From positions 1 to 45,578 of the forward strand of contig CAYROE010000004.1 of NCBI GenBank assembly GCA_964425855.1: DNA of 45,578 nucleotides. The letters are read 5' to 3'. Below the pieces are notes generated by a model. That model was not told the origin of the DNA. It saw only the letters and a list, made by a program, of their open reading frames with translations, and did no database searches. The position numbers were made by a program, and so were the translations under genes. The number at the start of each line of letters is the position of its first letter. Positions within the stretch are counted from its first letter, which is position 1. The DNA is from S143-63 sp964425855 (GTDB taxonomy: Archaea > Thermoproteota > Thermoprotei_A > Sulfolobales > Acidilobaceae). This document shows, piece by piece, positions 1 to 8,538 of the stretch.

Positions 1-678
1 TGCTCTAATTGAGACGTCGAGCATTGAGACGGGCTCGTCTGCTATAATTAGGGAGGGGTTTCCTATTATTGCACGTGCTATCGCTACTCTCTGTCTCTGC
101 CCCCCGCTCAGCTGGTGTGGATATCTATCGATAAATTCTTCTACGGGAGTTAGCTTGACCATCTCTAGGGCTTTCGCGATGATCTCGAGTCGTTCTTCTT
201 TTGTTGATCCTATTTTGTGAACTAACAGTACTTCTTCTAGGACGTCTTTAATACGGAACCTTGGGTTTAGGCTGCCGTATGGATCCTGGTATATCATTTG
301 GATTTCTCTTCTCAATGGTCGGAATTGTGAATCTTTTAGCCCGAAGAGTTCTACAAATCCATTCTCTGACTTGACACCCATAGCATCGAGAATTTCAAGT
401 GTCTCCTTACGAGGTTTGAAGAAGGCTTTTCCTGAGTGAACGGGTACGAGTCTTAATAGAGCTTTTCCTGTGGTTGTTTTTCCACAGCCGCTTTCTCCCA
501 CTAGGCAAAAGATCTCTCTTTTCCTAATGTTGAATGATACTCCGTCTACAGCGTGGACATAGAGTTGTGGTTTACGTAATAGTATATCTGTTATATCTCT
601 CTTTATGGGGAACCATACCTTGAGGTCTTGCACTCGAAGTATATCCTCTCCGAGCTCTACCCTGTATGCATTGCTCAT
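1..678 (-). CDS. dppF: Peptide ABC transporter ATP-binding protein, DppF/OppF type (3' end outside window)
   Basis: Second ATPase of a dipeptide/oligopeptide-type importer; it hydrolyses ATP on the cytoplasmic face to drive the DppB/DppC channel. My translation from ATG at 678 gives 226 residues before the window edge. It shows Walker A GESGCGKTT (about residue 60), the Q-loop MIYQDPYGSLNPRF typical of the OppF group, the signature LSGGQRQRVAIARAI and Walker B LIIADEPVSMLD. The H-loop and C-terminal oligopeptide domain lie beyond position 1. The Shine-Dalgarno GAGGTGA sits 7 nt before the ATG and contains the stop codon of dppD, so the two genes are translationally coupled. Membership of the Opp/Dpp family is clear. 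The substrate is not: archaeal systems of this family also import oligosaccharides. Confidence 0.93.
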   Translation of the reverse strand, partial: MSNAYRVELGEDILRVQDLKVWFPIKRDITDILLRKPQLYVHAVDGVSFNIRKREIFCLVGESGCGKTTTGKALLRLVPVHSGKAFFKPRKETLEILDAMGVKSENGFVELFGLKDSQFRPLRREIQMIYQDPYGSLNPRFRIKDVLEEVLLVHKIGSTKEERLEIIAKALEMVKLTPVEEFIDRYPHQLSGGQRQRVAIARAIIGNPSLIIADEPVSMLDVSIRA

Positions 679-685
679 TTATGAT

Positions 686-1648
686 TCACCTCTTCGAGTA
701 AAGCCAACAAGCCACGTAATGTCCTTTTGAATACTCGATCATTGGAGGCTCCTCTTTGTCACATGGCTCAAATCTTCTCGGACATCTCGGTGCAAATCTG
801 CATCCTGGCGGAGGCGAGCGGAGATCTGGAGGTGTTCCAGGGATGTATTCGAGTTTATGTATGTCTCCTTTGAGCCTGGGTACTGCTCTAATGAGAGCTT
901 TTGTGTAAGGATGTAGTGGGTTTTCAAATATGTCTTCTGCTCTTCCAAACTCGACAATTTTACCTGCATACATTACTGCGATTTTTTCTGAGAGTTCTGT
1001 TACTACTCCGAGATCGTGGGTGATTAGTATAATGCTCATTTTTTCTTCTTGATGGAGTTTTTTCATCAGGTTTAGTATCTGAGCCTGAACAACAACATCT
1101 AGCGCTGTAGTAGGCTCGTCTGCGATTACTATGTCGGGTTTTAATGCTAGTGCCATTGCGATTACTACTCTTTGTTTTTGTCCTCCACTCAGCTCGTGGG
1201 GATATCTTTCTAATATTGAAGGCGCGAGGCCTACTGCTTCTATAAGCTCCTTAGCTCGTTCTAGTGCCTCCTGCTTGGTCATATTGGTGTGGAGGAGGAG
1301 AGGCTCTATGATTTGGTCTCCTACGGTATAAACCGGGTTAAGCGCGTTCATAGCGCCTTGAAATACCATGCTAATTCGCTTCCACCTTATCTCTCTTCTA
1401 ACCTCGGACTCACTCATTCCAACAATATCTTTTCCGTCTACTCTAATCTGTCCGCCAACAATTCTTCCGGGAGGAGGAACTAATCTTAACAAGCTCCATG
1501 CTAGTGTACTTTTTCCACAGCCACTCTCTCCTACGATTCCCAGGGTTTCTCCCTTTTCTAATTTAAAGGACACTCCGTCAACAGCTTTTACTACTCCTCT
1601 TAGTGTATAGAAGTATGTTCGTAGGTTCTCTACTTCGAGTAGTGCCAT
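686..1648 (-). CDS. dppD: Peptide ABC transporter ATP-binding protein, DppD/OppD type
   Basis: First ATPase of the Dpp/Opp-type importer, 320 residues, the usual family length. Motifs in order: Walker A GESGCGKS (about residues 39-46), Q-loop MVFQGAMNALNPVYTV, signature LSGGQKQRVVIAMAL, Walker B IVIADEPTTALD, H-loop ILITHDLG. The C-terminal oligopeptide-transporter extension follows, with HPYTKAL and the Cys-containing CRFAPRCPRRFEPC segment, which in this family is known to hold an iron-sulfur cluster in some members. The ATG start has GAGGGAAATC upstream. About 190 nt separate it from the binding-protein gene, and a TATA-like AATTATATT lies near 1717-1727 on the minus strand, so dppDF may also be transcribed separately. 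Family assignment is firm; the substrate is unknown. Confidence 0.95.
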   Translation of the reverse strand: MALLEVENLRTYFYTLRGVVKAVDGVSFKLEKGETLGIVGESGCGKSTLAWSLLRLVPPPGRIVGGQIRVDGKDIVGMSESEVRREIRWKRISMVFQGAMNALNPVYTVGDQIIEPLLLHTNMTKQEALERAKELIEAVGLAPSILERYPHELSGGQKQRVVIAMALALKPDIVIADEPTTALDVVVQAQILNLMKKLHQEEKMSIILITHDLGVVTELSEKIAVMYAGKIVEFGRAEDIFENPLHPYTKALIRAVPRLKGDIHKLEYIPGTPPDLRSPPPGCRFAPRCPRRFEPCDKEEPPMIEYSKGHYVACWLYSKR

Positions 1649-1835
1649 ATGATTTCCCTCATTAGCCCAATTACCTTTATTTCCTGTGTCCTTTAGGATC
1701 TAGCCCCTTTTTGGGAATATAATTATTTACACGTTTTTATCGTAGATATGTAGAGAATTTTTCCTTTAGCAAATAGATTAGTAGGAAAATAATGAGTTTA
1801 TTATTTGGGATTATGAAAAAAGATTATTGTTGGGG

Positions 1836-4445
1836 TTACTTTCTCATGAAGTAGTATGCTGCTGCTATGATGACTATTACTACGACTACTGCTGCTATTA
1901 CGGTGCCTGATACTCCACCCTCTTCTGGAGGTGCTGTTGTAGTTGTTGTCTGCTCGGGTGGTGTAGTGGTTGTTGTTTCTTGCGGCGGTGTAGTGGTTGT
2001 TGTTTCTTGGCCTGGCTGTGGTGTTACTAGTGTTACTGATACCGACTGCTGTGCTGGGTTGCTGTATCCTACTGGGTATGCTAGTATTACTATCTGGTAG
2101 CTACCCTCTGATACGTTTGCTGGGAGTACTGCTACGAAGCTTCCGGGCTCCTGGTAGTTTATCGTTAGGAATGTGGATGCGAAGGTCTCTAGGTTTACAG
2201 CTACTGCGTAGATCTTTACGTCTTCGTCTGTCGCTGGCTGATCGTTAACGCTTACGCTGAGTGTTACTAGGGCGGTGCCTGCAGTGTTGTAGTTTACTGG
2301 GTCGTAGCTTATCTGTAGGTCTACTGTCTTTGGCTGTAGCTCTTGTGCTATTACTGCTGGGTCTACTGGGAAGTCTGTTACTCTTTTTACTGTTGCTATG
2401 TCGTTCTGTGCGTCATAGCTGTCTAGGTAGAATGGACCATTTGCTACTAGCATGTGGTTGTGCTGGTTGAAGAAGTTTATCAGGTTGTCTACTCTCTGCT
2501 CCCACTCTGCCTGTGTTAGGAGTCCTAGGTTGATTAGTTGCTGTACCCAGTCTGGTGGTGTTGTCTTATACTGTTGTAGTAGATCGACCATCTGCTGGCC
2601 TTGGTAAGTGTCGAGTAGGTGTATTGCCGGGTGGTACTCGTCGCTTGCGTCTAGGCTCCATACGTACTTTGGTGTTACGTTCTCAGGCACGTTCTGTATG
2701 TCTGGCTGTCCGTACTGCCATAGTAGGTCCATTGCTGCATAGAGCTCTAGTGGATAGCTGGTCCATATGCTTGCCACGCCAGCTATGTATCCTGGGTCTA
2801 GGTGATCATAGTTTAGGTATACTTTGACTGTAGTCTCGTTGATTACCTTTACTGCTACGAATGTGTTGAGGAAGGTGTAGTAGTCGCCAGCAATTGGCCC
2901 CTCGAATCTTGTATCTGTTATATTTAGAGTAGCATTACTGTCATCGTATGCGTACTCGAATATTACGTATAGTGGAGCTAGTAGGTCTGCTACTGTCTCG
3001 GTTGTTCCATCGTGGAACTTGATCTGTCCGAGTAGCTTGTAGTTGATTGTTACTGCGTTCTTTGCTGTTGTGACGTTTGCCTCTGCTGCTGTTACGAACT
3101 GGTGGGCTGCGTGGTCATAAAGTAACGCATCACCGTCAACTGTTACTGGGCCTCTCTCTAGGCTCCAGTCTACTGTGTTTGCAGGGCTCCATCCTGTCTT
3201 ACCGTCTGTTACTCTGCTTGTTATTCCTGGCCAGGTTACTGCTTCTACTACTGGTCTGCTGTAGAAGTCCTGGAATCCTCCTACTGGGTTCCAGGCCCAT
3301 CCGCTTGCGTATACGTACCTGTTAGTTAGTGTTACTGTGTCCTCTGGGTACTGTAGGTTCATGAATGTGAATGTGTGCCATGGGCTTGCCTTCGGGCTTG
3401 GTAGTACGCCCTGGAGGTCGCCGCTTACTGCATAGAAGTCGTAGGTTGCTGCTATGAATACTCTTACGCTCTCCTGGATACCTAGGTCTACTCCCTCGTT
3501 TAGTAGCTGCCAGAACTCGGTCTCGTTTGCGTAGTCACCGTTGTCTAGTTTCTGGGCTATCTCGTCTATTGTAGCGTTCTGGTAGTTCCAGTATGTTGGC
3601 TCTAGCCATCCTGGCATTGCTCCCCATATGCTGCTATAGAACCATACGAAGTTACCGTAGTCGTACTGGGTCATTCCGGTGATTCCCCAGCCCTCTGTGT
3701 AGAGGTGCCACTCACAGGCGCTGGGGTCTCCGCTGTAGACTATCTGGTATGCGGCTGCGAAGTCATTGTATAGTCTCTCTACTGTTATTCCTACGTCGTT
3801 CTCTAGTTTGTTGGCTAGTAGGTCTCCAATGTCTCTTCTCTGATCCTCGATTCTTATTACGAACTTGACTGTGACTGGTGAGCCGTCGCTCCAGTACCAT
3901 TTACCGTCGTCTCCCTGTGTTGCTCCGAGCTCCTGTAGTGCCTGCTGAAGTAGCTGGATTCCGTACTGCTCTCCCTTAGCGTCGATTACTGCCTGCCACT
4001 TTAGTGCTGTTCCGACTAGATATGGATAGTCGGGGTCTAGCGGTGTCCATGGTAGAATTACTGGTATAGCGTATCCCTCGTATATCTGTGATACTATTTC
4101 TCCTCTGGGTACTAGGAACTGTAGTGCGAATCTAGCCTTCTGGTTCTGGAATATGTTTATTGAGCCATCCTGGCAGGTGTCTGTTGGGTTTACTAGGATG
4201 TTTGTTAGACCGCTTGCTGCCTTTATCGTCTGAAAGCCTGCTTCTTGTAGTCTATTAACTAGTTCTATGCTCCTTAGTCTGAAGAGTCTACCCTGTGAGT
4301 CTCCGAAAAGTAGGCTACCGACAGCTGCCTGGTCGTCCTCTATTCTCTGGAATACTATTGTGTTAACATATCCTGCACTTGAAACGAGTGCTGCCGCTAT
4401 TGGGAGAACCATTAGTGCTACAATGAATATAGCTAGCGTTCTCAT
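1836..4445 (-). CDS. Extracellular solute-binding protein (SBP_bac_5 family) of the ABC importer, membrane anchored
   Basis: Binding protein that captures the substrate outside the cell and delivers it to DppB/DppC. It has 869 residues, longer than the usual 500-600. Residues 1-23 form a signal peptide (MRTLAIFIVALMVLPIAAAL). The body is rich in aromatic residues, Asn, Gln and Asp, as expected for surface proteins of thermophilic crenarchaea. Near the C-terminus is a Thr/Pro stalk with repeated TTTTTPP blocks, probably O-glycosylated, then one membrane helix (VIAAVVVVIVIIAAAYYF) and a short MRK tail. Archaeal binding proteins are often tethered this way. It has its own promoter (TATA 4491-4500) and Shine-Dalgarno GGGTGA before the ATG, so it can be made in excess over the permeases. 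Downstream lies a T-rich stretch (minus strand, 1815-1835) suited to termination. Confidence 0.92.
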   Translation of the reverse strand: MRTLAIFIVALMVLPIAAALVSSAGYVNTIVFQRIEDDQAAVGSLLFGDSQGRLFRLRSIELVNRLQEAGFQTIKAASGLTNILVNPTDTCQDGSINIFQNQKARFALQFLVPRGEIVSQIYEGYAIPVILPWTPLDPDYPYLVGTALKWQAVIDAKGEQYGIQLLQQALQELGATQGDDGKWYWSDGSPVTVKFVIRIEDQRRDIGDLLANKLENDVGITVERLYNDFAAAYQIVYSGDPSACEWHLYTEGWGITGMTQYDYGNFVWFYSSIWGAMPGWLEPTYWNYQNATIDEIAQKLDNGDYANETEFWQLLNEGVDLGIQESVRVFIAATYDFYAVSGDLQGVLPSPKASPWHTFTFMNLQYPEDTVTLTNRYVYASGWAWNPVGGFQDFYSRPVVEAVTWPGITSRVTDGKTGWSPANTVDWSLERGPVTVDGDALLYDHAAHQFVTAAEANVTTAKNAVTINYKLLGQIKFHDGTTETVADLLAPLYVIFEYAYDDSNATLNITDTRFEGPIAGDYYTFLNTFVAVKVINETTVKVYLNYDHLDPGYIAGVASIWTSYPLELYAAMDLLWQYGQPDIQNVPENVTPKYVWSLDASDEYHPAIHLLDTYQGQQMVDLLQQYKTTPPDWVQQLINLGLLTQAEWEQRVDNLINFFNQHNHMLVANGPFYLDSYDAQNDIATVKRVTDFPVDPAVIAQELQPKTVDLQISYDPVNYNTAGTALVTLSVSVNDQPATDEDVKIYAVAVNLETFASTFLTINYQEPGSFVAVLPANVSEGSYQIVILAYPVGYSNPAQQSVSVTLVTPQPGQETTTTTPPQETTTTTPPEQTTTTTAPPEEGGVSGTVIAAVVVVIVIIAAAYYFMRK

Positions 4446-4490
4446 GACATATTCACCCGTTGGGCGTCATAAACTGTATATGAAGGAGGA

Positions 4491-4500
4491 TATTTAAATA
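4491..4500 (-). promoter_or_regulatory. TATA box for the solute-binding protein gene
   Basis: The self-complementary TATTTAAATA lies about 50 nt upstream of the ATG at 4445. With initiation about 25 nt downstream the leader would be roughly 20-25 nt and would contain GGGTGA. This supports independent transcription of the binding protein within the operon. Confidence 0.55.
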
Positions 4501-4568
4501 GCTTGTCGTTAAAAACACGTATAAATTTAAGAAGATTTTTGATAAGTTATAAATAAAAATTATTTTTA

Positions 4569-5950
4569 TTACTTTACGAGCTTAGGTGCGACTATCGGCT
4601 CTAATGCTCTACCCAACAGTAGGAATGTCGCTGAGAAAATCACCAGTGCTAGGCCTGGGAAGAGATATAGCCACCAATAACCAGCGTTTACTGCTCCTAC
4701 ATCATATGCTAACTGCAACATTTTACCCCATGTTGGAGCAGCGGGATCACCGAATCCTAGTAGCGAGAGGCTCGCCTCAGCCACAATAACTCCTGGAATG
4801 GATAGAACTGCTATAGCCATTGTGTATGGGAAGATCTGTGGGAACATGTGTCTGAATAATATTCTTCTCGTAGATGCACCAACAGCTCTAGCAGCCTCAA
4901 CATATATTTGCTCACTGATTTGGAGGGCCATACTTCTTACAACTATGACTGGTCCCGCCCAGAACAATATAATCATGAGGCCTGCGAGTACAGGCAGAGT
5001 TATTGCTGATCTAAATGCTACAGATAATGCTATTAGTATTGGTAGGAATGGGAGAGAGTTAACAATNNNNNNNNNNNNNNNNNNNNNNNNNNNNNNNNNN
5101 NNNNNNNNNNNNNNNNNNNNNNNNNNNNNNNNNNNNNNNNNNNNNNNNNNNNNNNNNNNNNNNNNNGTACAACTTGGCCCTGTTCGTTTACCGTCGCCAT
5201 GATTTCTTGACCCTGCTGTAGGCCGGGGAGACCGTCAGGATAGCCGAGACTCTCTTCCAGTTGCTTTATGCTGCTAGTGAAGTATTGTTCTATTAGGGCT
5301 CCTTGATATATCTTGTTGAGACTAAAAGGTTTTATGAACGTTATGTTTTCCCCTCCCTCTGTTATGTTTGCGACCTGACCATAGATGAACACGGTTCCAG
5401 ACTCACCTACCGGAAGCTTACCATCATAGAAGTATACTTTAAGTCCATCGGGCCTTTCTATATATGCCTCGAGTATGATAATGTCAGTTGTTGTTGTCTG
5501 CAGGTTAACAATAGCATTCTTGCCTGCCTTGACGATTAATGCTAGAGCAGTGTCGCTGGGGAATCCTTCTGCTTGATAATTGAATGTTCCCTCGTATACT
5601 GACTCCACGTATACCGCGTTGAAGTAGTCTATAAGCAATTGCTGCTTGGGATCAGCTACTTGGAAGCTCGCTTCTGGTCCTGTTACCTGCATGTCTTCCA
5701 GCGATACTTTTGCCGGGGGTGCTTTATCTGTTGCCCAGCATGGAGGAGCGCTCTGTGGATATAGATAGGACCACTTGTTGCTTTGCGTATATTCTTTAAG
5801 GCCTGTTTCTCCATAGGCCGCTACAACATAGATTGCTAGTAATAATTGTATTATTAGGAGTGCTACTCCTATCTTGCCGCTCCAGGTTCTAAGTAAAAGC
5901 GACCAGTTTGAGAGTTGCTTTTTGCTTGTTTTCTTTTTCCTCTTAAACAT
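4569..5950 (-). CDS. dppC: Peptide ABC transporter permease, DppC type, interrupted by an assembly gap
   Basis: Inner-membrane channel subunit. The N-terminal part (5950-5167) has a basic cytoplasmic start, one membrane helix (IGVALLIIQLLLAIYVVAAY) and a large extracytoplasmic domain of over 200 residues, which is an insertion compared with bacterial DppC. The C-terminal part (5066-4569) begins IVNSLPFLPILIALSVAF and carries the EAA loop (YVEAARAVGASTRRILFRHM), which contacts the ATPase. The two parts are in different frames across the 100 N, so the true gap length is not 100. By comparison with the family, about 55-75 residues (the HPLGTDxxGRD region and a helix) are missing. I chose the ATG at 5950 rather than GTG at 5959 because GAGGTGA lies 6 nt before the ATG, overlapping the end of dppB. 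Confidence 0.88.
5067..5166. other. Assembly gap (100 N)
   Basis: A run of exactly 100 N inside dppC. The reading frames on either side do not match across 100 bases; a continuous gene needs a true length of 2 modulo 3. The run is therefore a placeholder of unknown size, not a measured gap. Confidence 0.98.
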
Positions 5951-5963
5951 CTTGGTCACCTCA

Positions 5964-7325
5964 TTATGCTCTCCTTATTCTTGGATCAAGTATCGTGTAG
6001 AGTATGTCTAGAATGAACCTAATGACTAGGTATAATAATGTAGTGATGTATGTTAGCTCTACTATGACTGGTATATCATTTGCAACTATCGCGTCCCAAT
6101 ATAGTCTCCCGAGGCCGAACCAGTTGAATATGAGCTCCGTAATTATAGCACCGCTAAATACGCTGAGAACTATTGAGAAGAGTACTATTGTGACGAGGGG
6201 TGGCGCCGCTGCTCTTATCACGTGCTTTCTTAATACCATGGATTCAGGTAATCCCTTTGCCCTAGCTACTGTGACGAAATCCTCGTTGAACACGTCGAGG
6301 AGAATGTTCCTTATCCTATATGCGGTATCTCCTATGCTGAGAATAGTGACTGTAAACACTGGAAGCGCCGCCATGCTTAGGATAGACGCTACACTTGTCC
6401 AGTCGATTCCTCCAGGTTTATATGGTGATGGGAAGATCTCGTACTTTACGGTGAAAAGGTAAATGAATACCATTGCCAGCCACCACCATGGCATGCTGAC
6501 GCTGAATACGCTCCACGCAGTTATCGTTGAGTCAACTGTTTTCCCTGGCCTCCGTGCAGCGTATAGTGCTAATGGAAGTGCAAATGCTAGTGTCAGAATG
6601 GATGATGTAGTGAATAGTAGAACGGAGTAAGGTACTCTCTCCATGATTATGTGGAGGGCGTTCCTGTCGCCTTGATAAGGCCAATACTGTGTTGTCAGGA
6701 CAGTAGAGTAGAGTGGCTGGAACGTAATGAGCGTCTTAGTATACCTGACTGCCAATACATACCAGGGCTGGTCTAGTCCCTTCCTAACTATCTGTATGTT
6801 TATCTCGTCCTGGACTATTTTCTTCTTACACTCTTCTGAGAGCTTGGATGAGACGTCATCTATGAAGGCTCTGAGCTCTGTCTGTGAAACGTTTATGCCT
6901 TGCTCTTGGAGCGCCGCGTATGCCTTAGCAGTTGTATAGTTTAGGAATTCATCGTGTGTGACAATGGTCTTGTTATTGACTGCATCCACTATAACTGTCT
7001 GGAGGACTTCTTCGAGGACCGCGACTTGGTCCTGGGAGAGTTGCTGCGGCAACGTCGTGTTGCCGCTTTCTATAACAGTTTGTAGGGAGGTGTTTATCGC
7101 ATCGATTAATCCCTGTTCTCCTATGTTTGGTCTTAACACACATGACCTCGCTATGGCGACAGGTGGCTGGTTCTGGAATAAGACTCTCGCTTGCTGACGA
7201 ACTGCTTGTGCTATGTTTTGCCTTTCACGTTCTGCTAATGGGCCCGTAAATATGGCCGCTACGATGAATGTTACAATTATCAGTACTATTATAAGGTTTA
7301 ATATCTTTATTAGTACCCATTTCAA
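5964..7325 (-). CDS. dppB: Peptide ABC transporter permease, DppB type
   Basis: First channel subunit and first gene of the transporter operon. It has 453 residues against about 310-340 for bacterial DppB. Residues 4-26 form the first helix (KILNLIIVLIIVTFIVAAIF). Residues of about 30-195 are a hydrophilic, probably extracytoplasmic insertion containing two Cys and helical Gln-rich stretches. The remaining five helices follow from about residue 225, with the EAA loop VTVARAKGLPESMVLRKHVI. I read the start as TTG at 7325, with AGGTG 8 nt upstream, because no ATG precedes helix 1. A-T-rich TATA-like sequences lie about 45-70 nt upstream on the minus strand (7368-7399). Large insertions in both permeases suggest an outer docking platform for the binding protein; this is inference. 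Confidence 0.92.
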   Translation of the reverse strand: MKWVLIKILNLIIVLIIVTFIVAAIFTGPLAERERQNIAQAVRQQARVLFQNQPPVAIARSCVLRPNIGEQGLIDAINTSLQTVIESGNTTLPQQLSQDQVAVLEEVLQTVIVDAVNNKTIVTHDEFLNYTTAKAYAALQEQGINVSQTELRAFIDDVSSKLSEECKKKIVQDEINIQIVRKGLDQPWYVLAVRYTKTLITFQPLYSTVLTTQYWPYQGDRNALHIIMERVPYSVLLFTTSSILTLAFALPLALYAARRPGKTVDSTITAWSVFSVSMPWWWLAMVFIYLFTVKYEIFPSPYKPGGIDWTSVASILSMAALPVFTVTILSIGDTAYRIRNILLDVFNEDFVTVARAKGLPESMVLRKHVIRAAAPPLVTIVLFSIVLSVFSGAIITELIFNWFGLGRLYWDAIVANDIPVIVELTYITTLLYLVIRFILDILYTILDPRIRRA

Positions 7326-7476
7326 CGCCTACACCTGTCCTATCCATTTAACACGTGAGGTCTACCAACTGTTTAAGAGAATCCTCTTATCCTTAAAAGT
7401 ATGTAATACGGAACACGTAATACGATAGGTTAAACCTCTGATAATCCTGGAGACACGCTGCTCGAGGTACTGTGAG

Positions 7477-8106
7477 ATGCAGACTGGAGAGAAGATAGTT
7501 TCATTACCATATTACCAGTTGAAAATATGGGAGGCCGGGGTCAGCTACAGATATGTGTATGGCGAGGCATATTTTTTCAAGGCAATACCCCAGGTTAAAA
7601 CCCTCGCGCTCGTATCCCCGAGCGATAGAGGGCTTTATCCTCATCCCTATCCTAACTCGATCAAGCTTAAACCATTCGACAAAGAAGAATATGTTGAAAG
7701 ATTGAGGCGCTCTATAAAAAGTATCCTCGAGGTAGCCGAGGAGGAGCCTAAGCCTGTCTTCGACGTCGGGGGTTTCAAGGGCTTGATAAAGATGGTTTTC
7801 TCCAATCTCTTTGGAGGATCAAAGGCTAGGGCAAAGCCTAGGGCGACACCGTATCTCGAGAGGCGCCTTGCCCTAGGATACCTGGTAGACGTCCTAGAGA
7901 TTACTGATCCGGGCGTGAGGATAACTGTCGAGAAGACCTATTGGAGACCTCTAAGAATTATATTTAGAGACAGAGAGGGAGAGCAAATCCTGTCATCTGT
8001 AGAATACTTGGTAGATAACAGGTGGATCGAAGATAGGCTTATCTATAAGATTCTACGAGATAATAGGGATGCTCTCCACATGTTATTAGAGGACTTAACA
8101 TTATAG
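7477..8106 (+). CDS. Conserved hypothetical protein, 209 residues
   Basis: I do not recognise the family. The protein is soluble, has no signal peptide or membrane helix, and is rich in aromatic residues near the N-terminus (YYQLKIWEAGVSYRYVYGEAYFFK). A basic central stretch (GGSKARAKPRATPYLERR, about residues 112-130) interrupts two mixed alpha/beta parts. ATG at 7477 is preceded by GAGGT about 10 nt upstream. It is divergent from dppB and about 130 nt ahead of the Lrp-like gene. Codon usage and coherent hydrophobic patterning support a real gene. Confidence 0.7.
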   Translation: MQTGEKIVSLPYYQLKIWEAGVSYRYVYGEAYFFKAIPQVKTLALVSPSDRGLYPHPYPNSIKLKPFDKEEYVERLRRSIKSILEVAEEEPKPVFDVGGFKGLIKMVFSNLFGGSKARAKPRATPYLERRLALGYLVDVLEITDPGVRITVEKTYWRPLRIIFRDREGEQILSSVEYLVDNRWIEDRLIYKILRDNRDALHMLLEDLTL

Positions 8107-8234
8107 TCTAATCCTACGCTTGAATCCGTGTAATTATAATTATTTAGATACAGTTAGTGGAGGTTCACATTTTAATAGTCTCAGTATACTATCATTAATA
8201 TAATGGCCCATTTATAACGGGCGGTGAATGCGGA

Positions 8235-8477
8235 ATGGCTCGTGCGATTGTCATGATAAACACGGATGTAGGAAAGGAAAATGAAATCTTTGAGAAAGTC
8301 CTCGAGATCCCTGAGGTCAAGGAGGTATACATGGTATATGGTATACACGACCTAATAGTGGTCATCGAGGCAGACACCATGGAGAAGCTACGGAACCTCA
8401 TAACAGAGAATATCCGCCGTATGGACGGTGTTAAGAGCACGCTGACAAGCATCGTGGTAATGCATAAGACTAAGTAA
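8235..8477 (+). CDS. Stand-alone Lrp/AsnC ligand-binding (RAM) domain protein
   Basis: The 80 residues match the C-terminal alpha-beta effector domain of Lrp/AsnC regulators, with no DNA-binding HTH. MARAIVMINTD forms the first strand; VKEVYMVYGIHDLIVVIEAD is the typical strand-turn-strand around the Gly that contacts the ligand; TSIVVMHK is the last strand. Such single-domain RAM proteins are known in archaea, where they assemble into rings, bind amino acids and may pair with full-length Lrp proteins. The start is ATG at 8235 with GGTGA about 9 nt upstream; a TATA-like TTTATAA lies at 8211-8217. The stop codon is followed directly by the tiaS reading frame. Confidence 0.88.
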   Translation: MARAIVMINTDVGKENEIFEKVLEIPEVKEVYMVYGIHDLIVVIEADTMEKLRNLITENIRRMDGVKSTLTSIVVMHKTK

Positions 8478-8538
8478 ACTTCCTGACTACTCTTTCCCAC
8501 TAAATATCCCATATAATCCTCCGAGAAGGGGATCCAAG

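Noticed and set aside
1867..3325. Long plus-strand ORFs opposite the binding-protein gene
   Set aside because: Shadows of the biased codons of the minus-strand gene; for instance the Val-rich repeats mirror the Thr stalk.
4798..5202. Plus-strand ORF across the N run
   Set aside because: It exists only because N cannot encode a stop; the real gene is dppC on the other strand.
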